Assembly (NCBI RefSeq): GCF_015319165.1
Contig: NZ_JADIVZ010000003.1
Coordinates: 62,001 to 126,000, forward strand
Length of the DNA: 64,000 nucleotides
Direction of reading: 5' to 3'
Origin: Nocardioides acrostichi
GTDB taxonomy: Bacteria > Actinomycetota > Actinomycetes > Propionibacteriales > Nocardioidaceae
The translations under genes were made by a program, and so were the position numbers. Every line of letters starts with the position of its first letter. Positions within the stretch are counted from its first letter, which is position 1. This document shows positions 6,978-16,103 of the stretch, one piece after another. The notes beneath the pieces were generated by a model that saw nothing but the letters and a program-made list of their open reading frames with translations, was not told the origin of the DNA and did not search any database.

Positions 6978-8471
6978 ATGAGCAGCGTCGAAGCCGGTCC
7001 CCGCACCTACGAGGTCCGCACCTACGGGTGTCAGATGAACGTGCACGACTCCGAACGTCTCTCCGGCCTGCTCGAGGACGCCGGCTATGCCAGTGCGGGC
7101 GAGGGCGAGCAGGCGGATGTGGTCGTGTTCAACACCTGCGCGGTGCGTGAGAACGCCGACAACAAGCTGTACGGCAACCTCGGCCACCTCGCGCCGCTCA
7201 AGGCCAGCAACCCGGGCATGCAGATCGCCGTCGGCGGGTGCCTGGCGCAGAAGGATCGCGACACGATCACGTCCAAGGCCCCCTACGTCGACGTCGTCTT
7301 CGGCACCCACAACATCGGTTCGTTGCCGGCGCTGCTGGAGCGGGCGCGGGTGCAGCAGGAGGCCCAGGTCGAGATCCTGGAGAGCCTCGAGGTCTTCCCG
7401 AGCACGCTGCCCACCAGGCGCGAGTCCGCGTACGCGGCCTGGGTGTCGGTGTCGGTGGGGTGCAACAACACGTGCACGTTCTGCATCGTGCCCAGCCTGC
7501 GGGGCAAGGAGAAGGACCGACGTCCGGGCGAGATCCTCGCCGAGATCGAAGCACTCGTCGCCGAGGGAGTCAGCGAGATCACCCTGCTCGGACAGAACGT
7601 CAACGCCTACGGCGTCGAGTTCGGCGACCGGCAGGCGTTCGGCAAGCTGCTGCGTGCCTGCGGTGACATCGAGGGTCTCGAGCGCGTGCGCTTCACCAGC
7701 CCGCACCCGGCCGAGTTCACCGACGACGTCATCGAGGCGATGGCGGCCACGCCGAACGTGATGCCGAGCCTGCACATGCCGCTCCAGTCGGGATCCGACA
7801 AGGTGCTGCGCGACATGCGTCGCTCCTACCGATCGGCGAAGTACCTCGGCATCTTGGAGCGAGTGCGCGAGCAGATCCCGGACGCCGCCATCACCACCGA
7901 CATCATCGTCGGCTTCCCCGGCGAGACCGAGGAGGACTTCGACCAGACGCTGCGCGTGGTGGCGCAGTCGCGGTTCTCGAGCGCGTTCACCTTCCAGTAC
8001 TCCAAGCGGCCCGGCACGCCGGCGGCCGAGCTGCCCGACCAGGTGCCGCCGGCGGTCGTCAAGGACCGCTACCAGCGGCTCGTCGCGCTCGTCGACGAGA
8101 TCGCCTGGGAGGAGAACAAGCAGCGGGTCGGCCGGACGGTCGAGCTGATGGTCGCCGAGGGCGAGGGCCGCAAGGACGCCGAGACGCGGCGACTCTCGGG
8201 CCGTGCGCCCGACAACCGGCTCGTGCACTTCGCGCTCGACCCCGCGATCGTCGCCGAGCACGGGGAACCGCGGCCAGGAGACATGGTCACCGTCGAGATC
8301 ACCTACGCCGCGCCGCATCACCTCGTCGCCGACCGGATGATCGGCCTGCGCCGCACCCGCTCCGGTGACGCCTGGGAGGCGCGCGTCGCGCCGCCGGCCC
8401 CCAGCGTCGGCCTGGGCATGCCGCAGGTCGGAGCGCCCGCACCCCTGGCCGACACCCCGGCCTGCCGCTGA
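6978..8471 (+). CDS. miaB: tRNA-2-methylthio-N6-dimethylallyladenosine synthase MiaB
   Basis: This 497-residue radical-SAM methylthiotransferase adds the 2-methylthio group to i6A37 in tRNAs reading UNN codons. The N-terminal UPF0004 domain carries its three cluster cysteines (C18 in TYGCQMN, C54 in NTCAVRE, one in GGCLAQKD). The radical-SAM motif CNNTCTFC follows near residue 160, with LGQNVNAYG and [16 protein letters not shown] downstream. A TRAM-like domain ends at about residue 465. The proline/glycine-rich tail is non-conserved. The prenyltransferase MiaA that makes its substrate is encoded at 10446. Confidence 0.97.
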   Translation: MSSVEAGPRTYEVRTYGCQMNVHDSERLSGLLEDAGYASAGEGEQADVVVFNTCAVRENADNKLYGNLGHLAPLKASNPGMQIAVGGCLAQKDRDTITSKAPYVDVVFGTHNIGSLPALLERARVQQEAQVEILESLEVFPSTLPTRRESAYAAWVSVSVGCNNTCTFCIVPSLRGKEKDRRPGEILAEIEALVAEGVSEITLLGQNVNAYGVEFGDRQAFGKLLRACGDIEGLERVRFTSPHPAEFTDDVIEAMAATPNVMPSLHMPLQSGSDKVLRDMRRSYRSAKYLGILERVREQIPDAAITTDIIVGFPGETEEDFDQTLRVVAQSRFSSAFTFQYSKRPGTPAAELPDQVPPAVVKDRYQRLVALVDEIAWEENKQRVGRTVELMVAEGEGRKDAETRRLSGRAPDNRLVHFALDPAIVAEHGEPRPGDMVTVEITYAAPHHLVADRMIGLRRTRSGDAWEARVAPPAPSVGLGMPQVGAPAPLADTPACR

Positions 8472-8507
8472 CCGGCCACCGCTCCTTCCCTGGGTACAGT
8501 CCGCGCC

Positions 8508-9239
8508 GTGGCTGCTGACGAACCGACCATCCTGGCCACCTCCGGTGGCGTCGCGCCCGACCATCGGCTGCGCTGGCGGGTCGGTCCGCTCACCGACCAC
8601 GCGGTCGAGCTCTCGGGGGTGAGCGGCCGCGCGCCGAAGGTGTGCTTCCTGGGCACTGCCTGCGGGGACACCCCCGACCTGACCCGCGACTTCTACGCCG
8701 CGGCGCAGCAGCGCGGCTTCCATGGCTCGCACCTGCAGCTGTTCACGATGCCCAACGTCGACGACATCACCGCCCACCTGCTCGACCAGGACGTCATCTG
8801 GGTCTGGGGCGGGTCGGTGGCCGGCCTGCTGGCCATGTGGCGACTCCACGGAGTGGACGACGCCATGCGCGCCGCCTGGGAGGCCGGTGTCGTGCTCACC
8901 GGGGTGTCGGCGGGTTCGCTGTGCTGGCACGCCGGTGGCACCACCGACTCCTTCGGCCCCGACCTGCGCCCGGTCACCGATTGCCTCGGCCTGCTGCCGT
9001 GGAGCAACGGGGTCCACTACGACACCGAGGAGCAGCGACGTCCGCTGTTCCAGAGCCTGGTCGCCGACGGCACCCTGCCCGCGGGCTATGCCACCGACGA
9101 CGGTGTCGGCCTGCTCTACCGGGGCACCGACATGGTCGAGGCTCTCGCCGAGGTCGACGGTGCGGGTGCCTACTTCATCGAGCGCGGGGCCGACGGACCC
9201 GCGGTCGAGACCCGGCTCGAGGTCACTCGCCTGCGCTGA
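8508..9239 (+). CDS. peptidase S51 (dipeptidase E / cyanophycinase-like) family protein
   Basis: The 243-residue protein has the class I glutamine-amidotransferase-like fold of the S51 family. GVSAGSLCW near residue 136 carries the nucleophilic Ser. IWVWGGSVAGLLAMWR supplies the oxyanion glycine stretch, and LLPWSNGVHYD and DDGVGLLYRG follow. The start is a GTG close behind miaB. Substrate is unknown; aspartyl dipeptides or other small peptides are the family norm. It ends 10 bases from the convergent operon at 9250. Confidence 0.88.
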   Translation: MAADEPTILATSGGVAPDHRLRWRVGPLTDHAVELSGVSGRAPKVCFLGTACGDTPDLTRDFYAAAQQRGFHGSHLQLFTMPNVDDITAHLLDQDVIWVWGGSVAGLLAMWRLHGVDDAMRAAWEAGVVLTGVSAGSLCWHAGGTTDSFGPDLRPVTDCLGLLPWSNGVHYDTEEQRRPLFQSLVADGTLPAGYATDDGVGLLYRGTDMVEALAEVDGAGAYFIERGADGPAVETRLEVTRLR

Positions 9240-9249
9240 GCGCCGCGCC

Positions 9250-9498
9250 CTACGCGGGCGACTCGCTGTCGCCGTCGGCGTCCTCGCCACGGGTGGCCTG
9301 GGTGGAGGTGTCCTCGCCCTCCCGAGTGCCCGCGGGAGCGTTCTCGGTGGCCGGGTTGTCGTCGGCCGAGACGTCGGGCACGACCGGGTCGGTCTCACGC
9401 TCCACGACGGCATCGGCCCCGCCGGGGTGCAGCTCGGGTGCCGTGGCCCGGGGCTCGGGACGGGGTCCGAGATCGGCCAGATCTTCGCTTTCGCTCAC
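9250..9498 (-). CDS. small acidic disordered protein, last gene of Nudix operon
   Basis: The 82-residue protein is rich in Glu, Asp, Pro, Ala and Ser (MSESEDLADLGPRPEPRATA to GEDADGDSESPA). It has no hydrophobic core, so it is probably disordered. Its GTG start overlaps the Nudix stop by 4 bases (GTGA), the same coupling used by the two junctions upstream. No family recognised. Confidence 0.6.
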   Translation of the reverse strand: MSESEDLADLGPRPEPRATAPELHPGGADAVVERETDPVVPDVSADDNPATENAPAGTREGEDTSTQATRGEDADGDSESPA

Positions 9499-9986
9499 GC
9501 GTCCTCCTCGAAGCCGAAGGTCGTGTACGCCGCCGACGAGCCGTCACGGAGGGCTTCCAGCACCGCGCGCTCGTGGGGGACGACGGGGTAGGGGAGTCCA
9601 TCGAGTGCCCCGAGTGCACACCAGCGGATCCCACCGGACTTCTCAGGCTCCACGACCCTCGGCTCACCCGTCCACACCCGCGAGGTGAAGAAGTAGTCGA
9701 CGCGCTCGTCGATCGCCGCTCCGTTCGCGGTGCGGGGCATCACGGTGAGGAAGGCGAGCTCCTCGAGATCGACACCGAGCTCCTCGCACGCTTCGCGACG
9801 CGCGGCGGCGTGCGGTGTCTCGCCCACTTCGACGTGACCGGCCGCCCCACACGCGAAGTGGTCGTCCATGTAGCCGGTGTGACGTCGCAGTTGGAGCAGC
9901 ACCTCGGTGTCGGAGCCCTCGCCGCGCATCAGCACGACGTAGGCGGCCGGCACCACAGCGAAGCGGCCCTCGAACGGGTCGCTCAC
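9495..9986 (-). CDS. NUDIX hydrolase
   Basis: The 163-residue protein has a complete Nudix box: GHVEVGETPHAAARREACEE followed by LGV, near residues 47-69. The metal-binding REACEE core is intact. The upstream strand (FAVVPAAYVVLMRGEGSDTE) and YMDDHFACGAAGHV fit MutT-like dNTP or 8-oxo-dGTP hydrolases. The precise substrate cannot be read from sequence. It is the third gene of a coupled operon, with 4-base GTGA overlaps on both sides, between two small acidic proteins. Confidence 0.9.
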   Translation of the reverse strand: MSDPFEGRFAVVPAAYVVLMRGEGSDTEVLLQLRRHTGYMDDHFACGAAGHVEVGETPHAAARREACEELGVDLEELAFLTVMPRTANGAAIDERVDYFFTSRVWTGEPRVVEPEKSGGIRWCALGALDGLPYPVVPHERAVLEALRDGSSAAYTTFGFEEDA

Positions 9987-10150
9987 TGGCTGGGCTGGTC
10001 CTCGGACGTCTCGGCGTTGTGCTCCTGCTCGCGCTCCCGCGCGGCGGTGGCGTCGTCGCCCTCGGAGAGCTCGTCGTCGTGCTCGCCCGGGGGCGTGCCC
10101 TCGGTGGGCAGAGCGTCTTGGTCCTGCTCTTCGGGGATGGGCGCGGTCAC
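9983..10150 (-). CDS. small acidic protein, second gene of Nudix operon
   Basis: The 55-residue protein is hydrophilic and acidic (MTAPIPEEQDQDALPTEGTP, then DDELSEGDDATAAREREQEH). It is predicted disordered. The start is a GTG overlapping the stop of the MT0933-like gene by 4 bases, and its own stop overlaps the Nudix GTG in the same way. Not recognised. Confidence 0.55.
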   Translation of the reverse strand: MTAPIPEEQDQDALPTEGTPPGEHDDELSEGDDATAAREREQEHNAETSEDQPSQ

Positions 10151-10377
10151 GAGACGTCGCCGTCCTTCTTGCCGTCGAGCTTGTCGAGGCCCTCCTTGGC
10201 CTTCTCGACGCCGGACTCGATCTTGTCGGTGTACTTGCCGTGGGTGACCTGGTCGATCTTGTCGGCGGCCTTGTCGAGCCCGTCGGAGACCTTGTCGCCG
10301 TGCTTGTCGACGGCATCGGAGACCTTGTCCTTGATGGAGTCGGCGTCGATCTTCTTGAAGCGGTCCAGAAGGCCCAT
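10147..10377 (-). CDS. MT0933-like antitoxin family protein
   Basis: The 76-residue lysine/aspartate-rich protein (MGLLDRFKKIDADSIKDKVS, then GKYTDKIESGVEKAKEGLDK) fits the MT0933_antitox family, whose M. tuberculosis member is Rv0909. There the partner toxin gene lies next door. Here no SRPBCC-type toxin is adjacent; a small acidic protein and a Nudix hydrolase follow with GTGA overlaps. Either the toxin has been replaced or this member has another job, perhaps stress-protein-like, given its similarity in composition to CsbD. Confidence 0.75.
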   Translation of the reverse strand: MGLLDRFKKIDADSIKDKVSDAVDKHGDKVSDGLDKAADKIDQVTHGKYTDKIESGVEKAKEGLDKLDGKKDGDVS

Positions 10378-10445
10378 AGCCCCAATCCCCCCGGGATGTC
10401 GTGGTCGTGGGAGTGACCCCCCACCTGCCTTGCCAGACTAGCGTC

Positions 10446-11390
10446 ATGACCACCCCCGTTGGAACGTCCGCCGTGCCGGTCGTGGCGGTCGTCGGGGCCA
10501 CCGCAGCGGGTAAGACCTCTCTCTCCCTCGACCTGGCCGAGCGGCTGGGCGGCGAGATCGTGAACACCGACGCCATGCAGCTCTACCGCGGCATGGACAT
10601 CGGCACCGCCAAGCTCCCGCTCGCACAGCGCCGCGGCATCGAGCATCACCTGCTCGACGTGCTCGACGTGCGCCAGACGGCCTCGGTGGCGGCCTTCCAG
10701 CGCGACGCGCGCGCCGTGCTCGCCGACGCGCGAGCGCGCGGCCGGGTGCCGGTGCTCGTCGGCGGCTCGGCGCTGTACACGCGTGCGGTGCTCGACGACT
10801 TCGACTTCCCCGGCACCGACCCGGCCCTGCGCTCAGAGCTCGAGGCCGAGCTCGCGGACGTCGGCAACGCGGCGCTGCACGCCCGGCTCGCGGAGGTCGA
10901 CCCCGAGGCGGCGCGGCGCATCGAGCCTCTCAACGGACGCCGCGTCGTCCGGGCGCTGGAGGTCGTGCAGCTGACGGGGCGGCCCTTCGGCGCGTCGTTG
11001 CCGCGCCGCAGCTACGTCGACGCGGCCACCGTGCAGATCGGCGTCGACATCGACCGACCGACCCTCGACTCCCGCATCGAGCAGCGGGTCGAGGAGATGT
11101 ACGAGGCCGGGCTGGTCGACGAGGTGGAGCGGCTGCTCGGCGAGGGCCTGGCCGAGGGGCTCACCGCCTCCCGTGCGATCGGCTACCGCGAGGTGATGGC
11201 GCACCTCGCCGGTGACCTCACCGAGGCGCAGGCGCGCGAGCGCACCGTCATCGCCACGCGCCGGTTCGCGCGCCGGCAGGATTCCTGGTTCCGCAAGGAT
11301 CCGCGGGTGTGCTGGGTGCGCTTCGATGACGCGCAGCGCGTCGGGGCCGCCGTCGAGATGGTCTGGCAGGCAGCCCGACCGGGCGGGTGA
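10446..11390 (+). CDS. miaA: tRNA dimethylallyltransferase MiaA
   Basis: The 314-residue enzyme transfers the dimethylallyl group to N6 of A37 of tRNA, the step before MiaB. The P-loop GATAAGKTSLSLDLAERLGG is near residue 17, DAMQLYRGMDIGTAK follows, and GGSALYTRAVLDDF marks the substrate site. The C-terminal part has ASRAIGYREVMAHL and RRFARRQDSWFRKDP, both standard for MiaA. The ATG at 10446 is chosen because the P-loop then sits at the usual distance. Confidence 0.97.
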   Translation: MTTPVGTSAVPVVAVVGATAAGKTSLSLDLAERLGGEIVNTDAMQLYRGMDIGTAKLPLAQRRGIEHHLLDVLDVRQTASVAAFQRDARAVLADARARGRVPVLVGGSALYTRAVLDDFDFPGTDPALRSELEAELADVGNAALHARLAEVDPEAARRIEPLNGRRVVRALEVVQLTGRPFGASLPRRSYVDAATVQIGVDIDRPTLDSRIEQRVEEMYEAGLVDEVERLLGEGLAEGLTASRAIGYREVMAHLAGDLTEAQARERTVIATRRFARRQDSWFRKDPRVCWVRFDDAQRVGAAVEMVWQAARPGG

Positions 11391-11407
11391 GGTCTACCGT
11401 AGGGGCC

Positions 11408-12046
11408 GTGAGCAGCGCGCAGACCGTCACCGAGATCACCACCCTCGAGGCACTCGTCGCCGTCGTGGGGGAGCCGGTGGCGCGGGTGCGTGACAAGGTC
11501 CGTACCACGCTCACCGCCGCCGACCGCGACTGGCTCGCCGCCTCCCCGTTCTGCGTGCTGGCCACCGCCGACGCCGAGGGCCGGTGTGACGCCTCGCCCA
11601 AGGGCGATCCGGCCGGCTCGCTCGTGCACGTCATCGACGAGCACACCATCGCGATCGCCGAGCGGCCGGGCAACCGCCGCGTCGACGGCTACAAGAACGT
11701 GTTGGTCAACCCGCACGTGGGCCTGAACTTCCTCATCCCCGGCCGGGGCGACACGCTGCGCGTCAACGGTCGGGCCCGGCTGGTCAGCGACGCCCCGTTC
11801 TTCGACCAGCTGGTCGAGCAGGGGCACCGGCCGGTGCTGGCGCTCGTCGTCGAGATCGAGGAGGCCTTCGGCCACTGCGCCAAGGCGTTCTTGCGCTCGC
11901 GCCTCTGGGAGCCGGAGACGTGGGACCCCGAGGGCACGGTGCCGCGTCGCGCCGTCTTGGCCAAGCAGGTCGACCACGACCCACGCAGCCCCGAGGAACT
12001 CGAGCGCTACTACGGGGAGCAGTACGCCGAAGGCCTCTACCGATGA
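11408..12046 (+). CDS. PPOX-type flavoprotein (MSMEG_1061-like)
   Basis: The 212-residue protein is a pyridoxamine-5'-phosphate-oxidase-fold flavoprotein. Characteristic stretches are FCVLATADAEGRCDASPKGD, IAIAERPGNRRVDGYKNVLV and LNFLIPGRGDTLRVNGRARL. Members bind FMN, and their physiological substrates are mostly unknown. It starts at a GTG 18 bases after miaA and overlaps dapF by 4 bases (ATGA), so it is probably co-transcribed with miaA and dapF. Confidence 0.85.
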   Translation: MSSAQTVTEITTLEALVAVVGEPVARVRDKVRTTLTAADRDWLAASPFCVLATADAEGRCDASPKGDPAGSLVHVIDEHTIAIAERPGNRRVDGYKNVLVNPHVGLNFLIPGRGDTLRVNGRARLVSDAPFFDQLVEQGHRPVLALVVEIEEAFGHCAKAFLRSRLWEPETWDPEGTVPRRAVLAKQVDHDPRSPEELERYYGEQYAEGLYR

Positions 12047-12909
12047 GCTACCCCTTCCTCAAAGGGCACGGCACCGAGAACGACTTCGTTCTGCTGCCCG
12101 ACCACGACGGCTCGGTGCACGGCGGCCTGACCGAGCGGGCCTGGACGACGCGCGTCGCCGCGCTGTGCGACCGACGGGCCGGCATCGGCGGCGACGGCGT
12201 GCTGCGCGTGGTGCGCACCGCGGCGCTGACCGACACCGCGGCCCAGGCCCTGGGCGCCGGCTCGGAGTGGTTCATGGACTACCGCAACGCCGACGGCTCG
12301 GTCTCGGAGATGTGCGGCAACGGGGTCCGGGTCTTCGCCCGGCACCTGGTCGAGGAGGGCCTGGTGCCGACGGGTGAGCCGGTGCCGATCGGCACCCGCG
12401 ACGGCCTCAAGACCGTCACGGTGACCGACGAGGGGGTCAGCGTCGACATGGGCATCCCGCGGGTGCTGGGGGATTCGGTCGTGAGCGTCGCACCGGCGTC
12501 GTGGACGGCGCTCCACATCGACATGGGCAACCCGCACGCGGTCGCGTTCGTCGACTCCCTCGACCCGGCCGGCCCTGTGGGCGCGCTGCTCGAGGCGCCG
12601 GAGCACGACGGATCGGTCTACCCGCACGGCGTCAACGTCGAGTTCGTGCTGCCGGTGGCGAGAGGTCACGTGGCGATGCGGGTGCACGAGCGCGGCTCGG
12701 GCGAGACCCGGTCCTGTGGCACCGGAGCGTGTGCCGTGGCCGTCGCGGCAGCGTTGCGCGACGGGGTTCCGGCCTCCGGCCCCGACACGGACGCGACGTA
12801 CCGGGTCGACGTGCCCGGCGGCAGCCTCGCCGTCACCTGGACCCGGGCCGGCCGGGCCGTGCTCAGCGGGCCCGCCGTCGTGGTCGCCCGGGGGGAGACC
12901 TGCCTCTAG
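12043..12909 (+). CDS. dapF: diaminopimelate epimerase DapF
   Basis: The 288-residue enzyme interconverts LL- and meso-diaminopimelate for lysine and peptidoglycan. The two catalytic cysteines are in SEMCGNGVRVFARH (about residue 90) and ETRSCGTGACAVAVAA (about residue 226), on the two halves of the symmetric fold. The start FLKGHGTENDFVLLPDHDG is typical. The ATG overlaps the preceding stop, so translation is probably coupled. Confidence 0.97.
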   Translation: MSYPFLKGHGTENDFVLLPDHDGSVHGGLTERAWTTRVAALCDRRAGIGGDGVLRVVRTAALTDTAAQALGAGSEWFMDYRNADGSVSEMCGNGVRVFARHLVEEGLVPTGEPVPIGTRDGLKTVTVTDEGVSVDMGIPRVLGDSVVSVAPASWTALHIDMGNPHAVAFVDSLDPAGPVGALLEAPEHDGSVYPHGVNVEFVLPVARGHVAMRVHERGSGETRSCGTGACAVAVAAALRDGVPASGPDTDATYRVDVPGGSLAVTWTRAGRAVLSGPAVVVARGETCL

Positions 12910-12936
12910 CCGACGGGTGGCGCTAGGTTCGGCCAC

Positions 12937-13713
12937 ATGGACATCTCCGGATCTACCGCCATCGTCACGGGCGGCGCGTCGGGCATCGGTGCCGCGGCCG
13001 TCCGCCAGCTCGCCGGCAAGGGCGCCACCGTCGTCATCGCCGACCTCCAGGCCGACAAGGGCGAGGCCCTCGCCGAGGAGGTCAAGGGCGTCTTCGCGCA
13101 GGTCGACGTCACGAAGACCGACCAGATCAAGGCTGCGGTCGACGCCGCGGTCGCCATCGCGCCGCTGCGCGCCGTGGTCAACTCCGCCGGCATCGGCTGG
13201 GCCCAGCGCACCATCGGTCGCGACGGCGAGTACGACTCCGCCCACGACCTCGAGGCCTACAAGTCGGTGCTCGCGATCAACCTGATCGGCACCTTCGACG
13301 TCACCCGGCTCGCCGCCACCGCCATGAGCCGCAACGAGCCGGACGCCGACGGCTGCCGTGGCGCCATCGCCAACCTCACCTCGGTCGCCGCGTTCGACGG
13401 TCAGATCGGCCAGGCCGCCTACTCCTCCTCCAAGGGTGGCGTCGTGGGCATGACCCTGCCGGTCGCGCGCGACCTCTCCGCGGCGGGCATCCGTCTCAAC
13501 ACCATCGCCCCAGGCCTCATCGATACCCCGATCTACGGTGAGGGCGAGGCCGCGGAGGCGTTCAAGGCCAATCTCGGCCAGAACGTGCTGTTCCCGAAGC
13601 GTCTGGGCAAGCCCGAGGAGCTCGCCTCGATGGTCGTGGAGACGATCACCAACTCCTACATGAACGCCGAGGTCATCCGCGTCGACGGCGGCATCCGGAT
13701 GCCACCCAAGTGA
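12937..13713 (+). CDS. SDR family 3-hydroxyacyl-CoA dehydrogenase-like oxidoreductase
   Basis: The 258-residue protein has the cofactor motif TGGASGIGAAAV near residue 12, the NSAG motif (residues 80-83), and the catalytic Ser with YSSSKGG supplying Tyr and Lys around residue 165. ADLQADK at the end of strand 2 favours NAD. The overall pattern (AFDGQIGQAAYSSSKGGVVG, then GLIDTPIYGEGEAAEAFKAN) resembles 17-beta-HSD10 / 3-hydroxyacyl-CoA dehydrogenases of beta-oxidation. Substrate is inferred. Confidence 0.85.
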   Translation: MDISGSTAIVTGGASGIGAAAVRQLAGKGATVVIADLQADKGEALAEEVKGVFAQVDVTKTDQIKAAVDAAVAIAPLRAVVNSAGIGWAQRTIGRDGEYDSAHDLEAYKSVLAINLIGTFDVTRLAATAMSRNEPDADGCRGAIANLTSVAAFDGQIGQAAYSSSKGGVVGMTLPVARDLSAAGIRLNTIAPGLIDTPIYGEGEAAEAFKANLGQNVLFPKRLGKPEELASMVVETITNSYMNAEVIRVDGGIRMPPK

Positions 13714-13725
13714 CCGGTCGGGTTG

Positions 13726-14064
13726 TCACTGGTTGAAGAGCGCCGCGAGCTCGACGAGCCCCAGCAGCACGATCGCCAGCACGAGCGCCGCGCCGGCCAG
13801 TCCGGGGGAGATCGACGTGCCCCGCGACCGGCCGGCGCGTGCCATGTAGTCCGAGCGGCTGACCCACAGGGCGAACCCCGCCAGCGGCAGCGCGACCAGC
13901 AGATCGAGGAGTGCGACGAGCCCGATCGACTCGTACGCGATGCGGGCCGCCGCGAGGCTGCCGCCCACGATCGAGAGTGCCGTGCGCTGCCATGCCAGCG
14001 CCGTCCGCTCGGGCTGTGCCCCGGGGTCGTAGAGCCGCTCGCGCGGTGCGTCCGACCGGGTCAC
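13726..14064 (-). CDS. DUF202 domain membrane protein
   Basis: The 112-residue protein has the DUF202 signature ERTALAWQRTALSIVGGSLA followed by three membrane segments (last LVLAIVLLGLVELAALF). It starts at a GTG 10 bases after a second DUF202 gene. DUF202 proteins are inner-membrane proteins of unknown function, commonly encoded in pairs. It is convergent with the SDR gene. Confidence 0.85.
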   Translation of the reverse strand: MTRSDAPRERLYDPGAQPERTALAWQRTALSIVGGSLAAARIAYESIGLVALLDLLVALPLAGFALWVSRSDYMARAGRSRGTSISPGLAGAALVLAIVLLGLVELAALFNQ

Positions 14065-14074
14065 GCCCGCCCCC

Positions 14075-14422
14075 TCATGCCAGTGCCAGGACCAGTGCCG
14101 CGACCAGCACCACGCCCAACGCCAGGGCGACCGTCAGCCCGGACGCCGGCAGCGGCTCGCCGGTGCGCATGGCTCGTTCACTGCGCGCCCAGCGCCACCA
14201 TGCCGCCACCGCGCACACGACGCCCAGCCCGATGAGAAGGCCCGAGAGCACCTGCTGCTCGACGTCGGTGAACGAGGAGGCGATGGTGCGCACCGCCACC
14301 CCACCGGCCAGCAGCGCCAGCGCGGTGCGGATCCAGGCCAAGAAGGTGCGCTCGTTGGCCAGCGAGAACCGGTAGTCCGGCTCCTCGCCCGTCTTGTAGA
14401 CATACCGCGGCCAGCGACCCAT
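14075..14422 (-). CDS. DUF202 (YidH-like) membrane protein
   Basis: The 115-residue protein has the DUF202 motif LANERTFLAWIRTALALLAG at residues 21-40 and three membrane segments ending in VALALGVVLVAALVLALA. It is first in a two-gene DUF202 unit. YidH of E. coli is the nearest familiar relative. Function unknown. Confidence 0.88.
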   Translation of the reverse strand: MGRWPRYVYKTGEEPDYRFSLANERTFLAWIRTALALLAGGVAVRTIASSFTDVEQQVLSGLLIGLGVVCAVAAWWRWARSERAMRTGEPLPASGLTVALALGVVLVAALVLALA

Positions 14423-14487
14423 GCACCGACCCTAACCCCTCGTTGTCCGGACAATCCGTGCTCGCGCGAAGTGGGAGACTCCAGAGC

Positions 14488-15463
<976 letters not shown>

Positions 15464-15477
<14 letters not shown>

Positions 15478-16048
15478 TCACGCGGTCGGCACGGTGGGCG
15501 GCAGCCTCGATCCGCTCGGCGTTCGGGACGTCGACCGCGGCGACCCAGGCCTCGGCCTCGTCGCGCGCCTTGCCGAACTCCACGTGCCGCTCGATCAGAC
15601 GCTGCATCCGCACCGCGTCGTCGAGGCGCAGATGCCACACGGCGTCCAACTGCTCGCGCACCTTTCGCCAGCGCGTCTCCTCGAGGAGCAGGTAGTTGCC
15701 CTCCACGATGACCAGGCCGGCTGCCGGCACCGGGATGGCTCCGGCCAGCGGCTGCTCGAGGTCGCGCTCGAACATAGGTGCCACGACGTCCGGCTCGCCG
15801 TCCCGGATGCGGCGCAGCAGGGCGGCCAGTCCCTCGGCGTCGAAGGTGTCCGGGGCGCCCTTGCGACGGCGCAGACCACGCCGCTCGAGCTCGACGTCGG
15901 CGTAGTGGAAGCCGTCCAGGGGGACGACGGCCGCCCCCCACTGTGCCGCGACGCGGCGAGCCAGGGTCGACTTGCCGGCGCCGGGGGAGCCGGTGAGGCC
16001 CAGCAGGCGCACGTCGGGGGGCGGGGCGAGCGCGTCGACGTTGGTCAT
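15464..16048 (-). CDS. nucleoside/nucleotide kinase family protein (P-loop)
   Basis: The 194-residue P-loop kinase has Walker A LTGSPGAGKSTLARRVAAQW near residue 19. VVPLDGFHYADVELERRG carries the acidic substrate-binding residue, and VIVEGNYLLLEETRWRKV is the strand typical of uridine kinase/pantothenate kinase-like proteins. Actinobacterial relatives are often labelled fructokinase or PanK-like without evidence. The substrate cannot be assigned. The start MTNVDALAPP is preferred over longer in-frame extensions, which run across the hflX promoter. Confidence 0.8.
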
Positions 16049-16103
16049 GGCAGGGAGTAAACCCGTTCGCCGGGGCGTTGTGCCGCATCTAGGCTGGAGG
16101 CAT

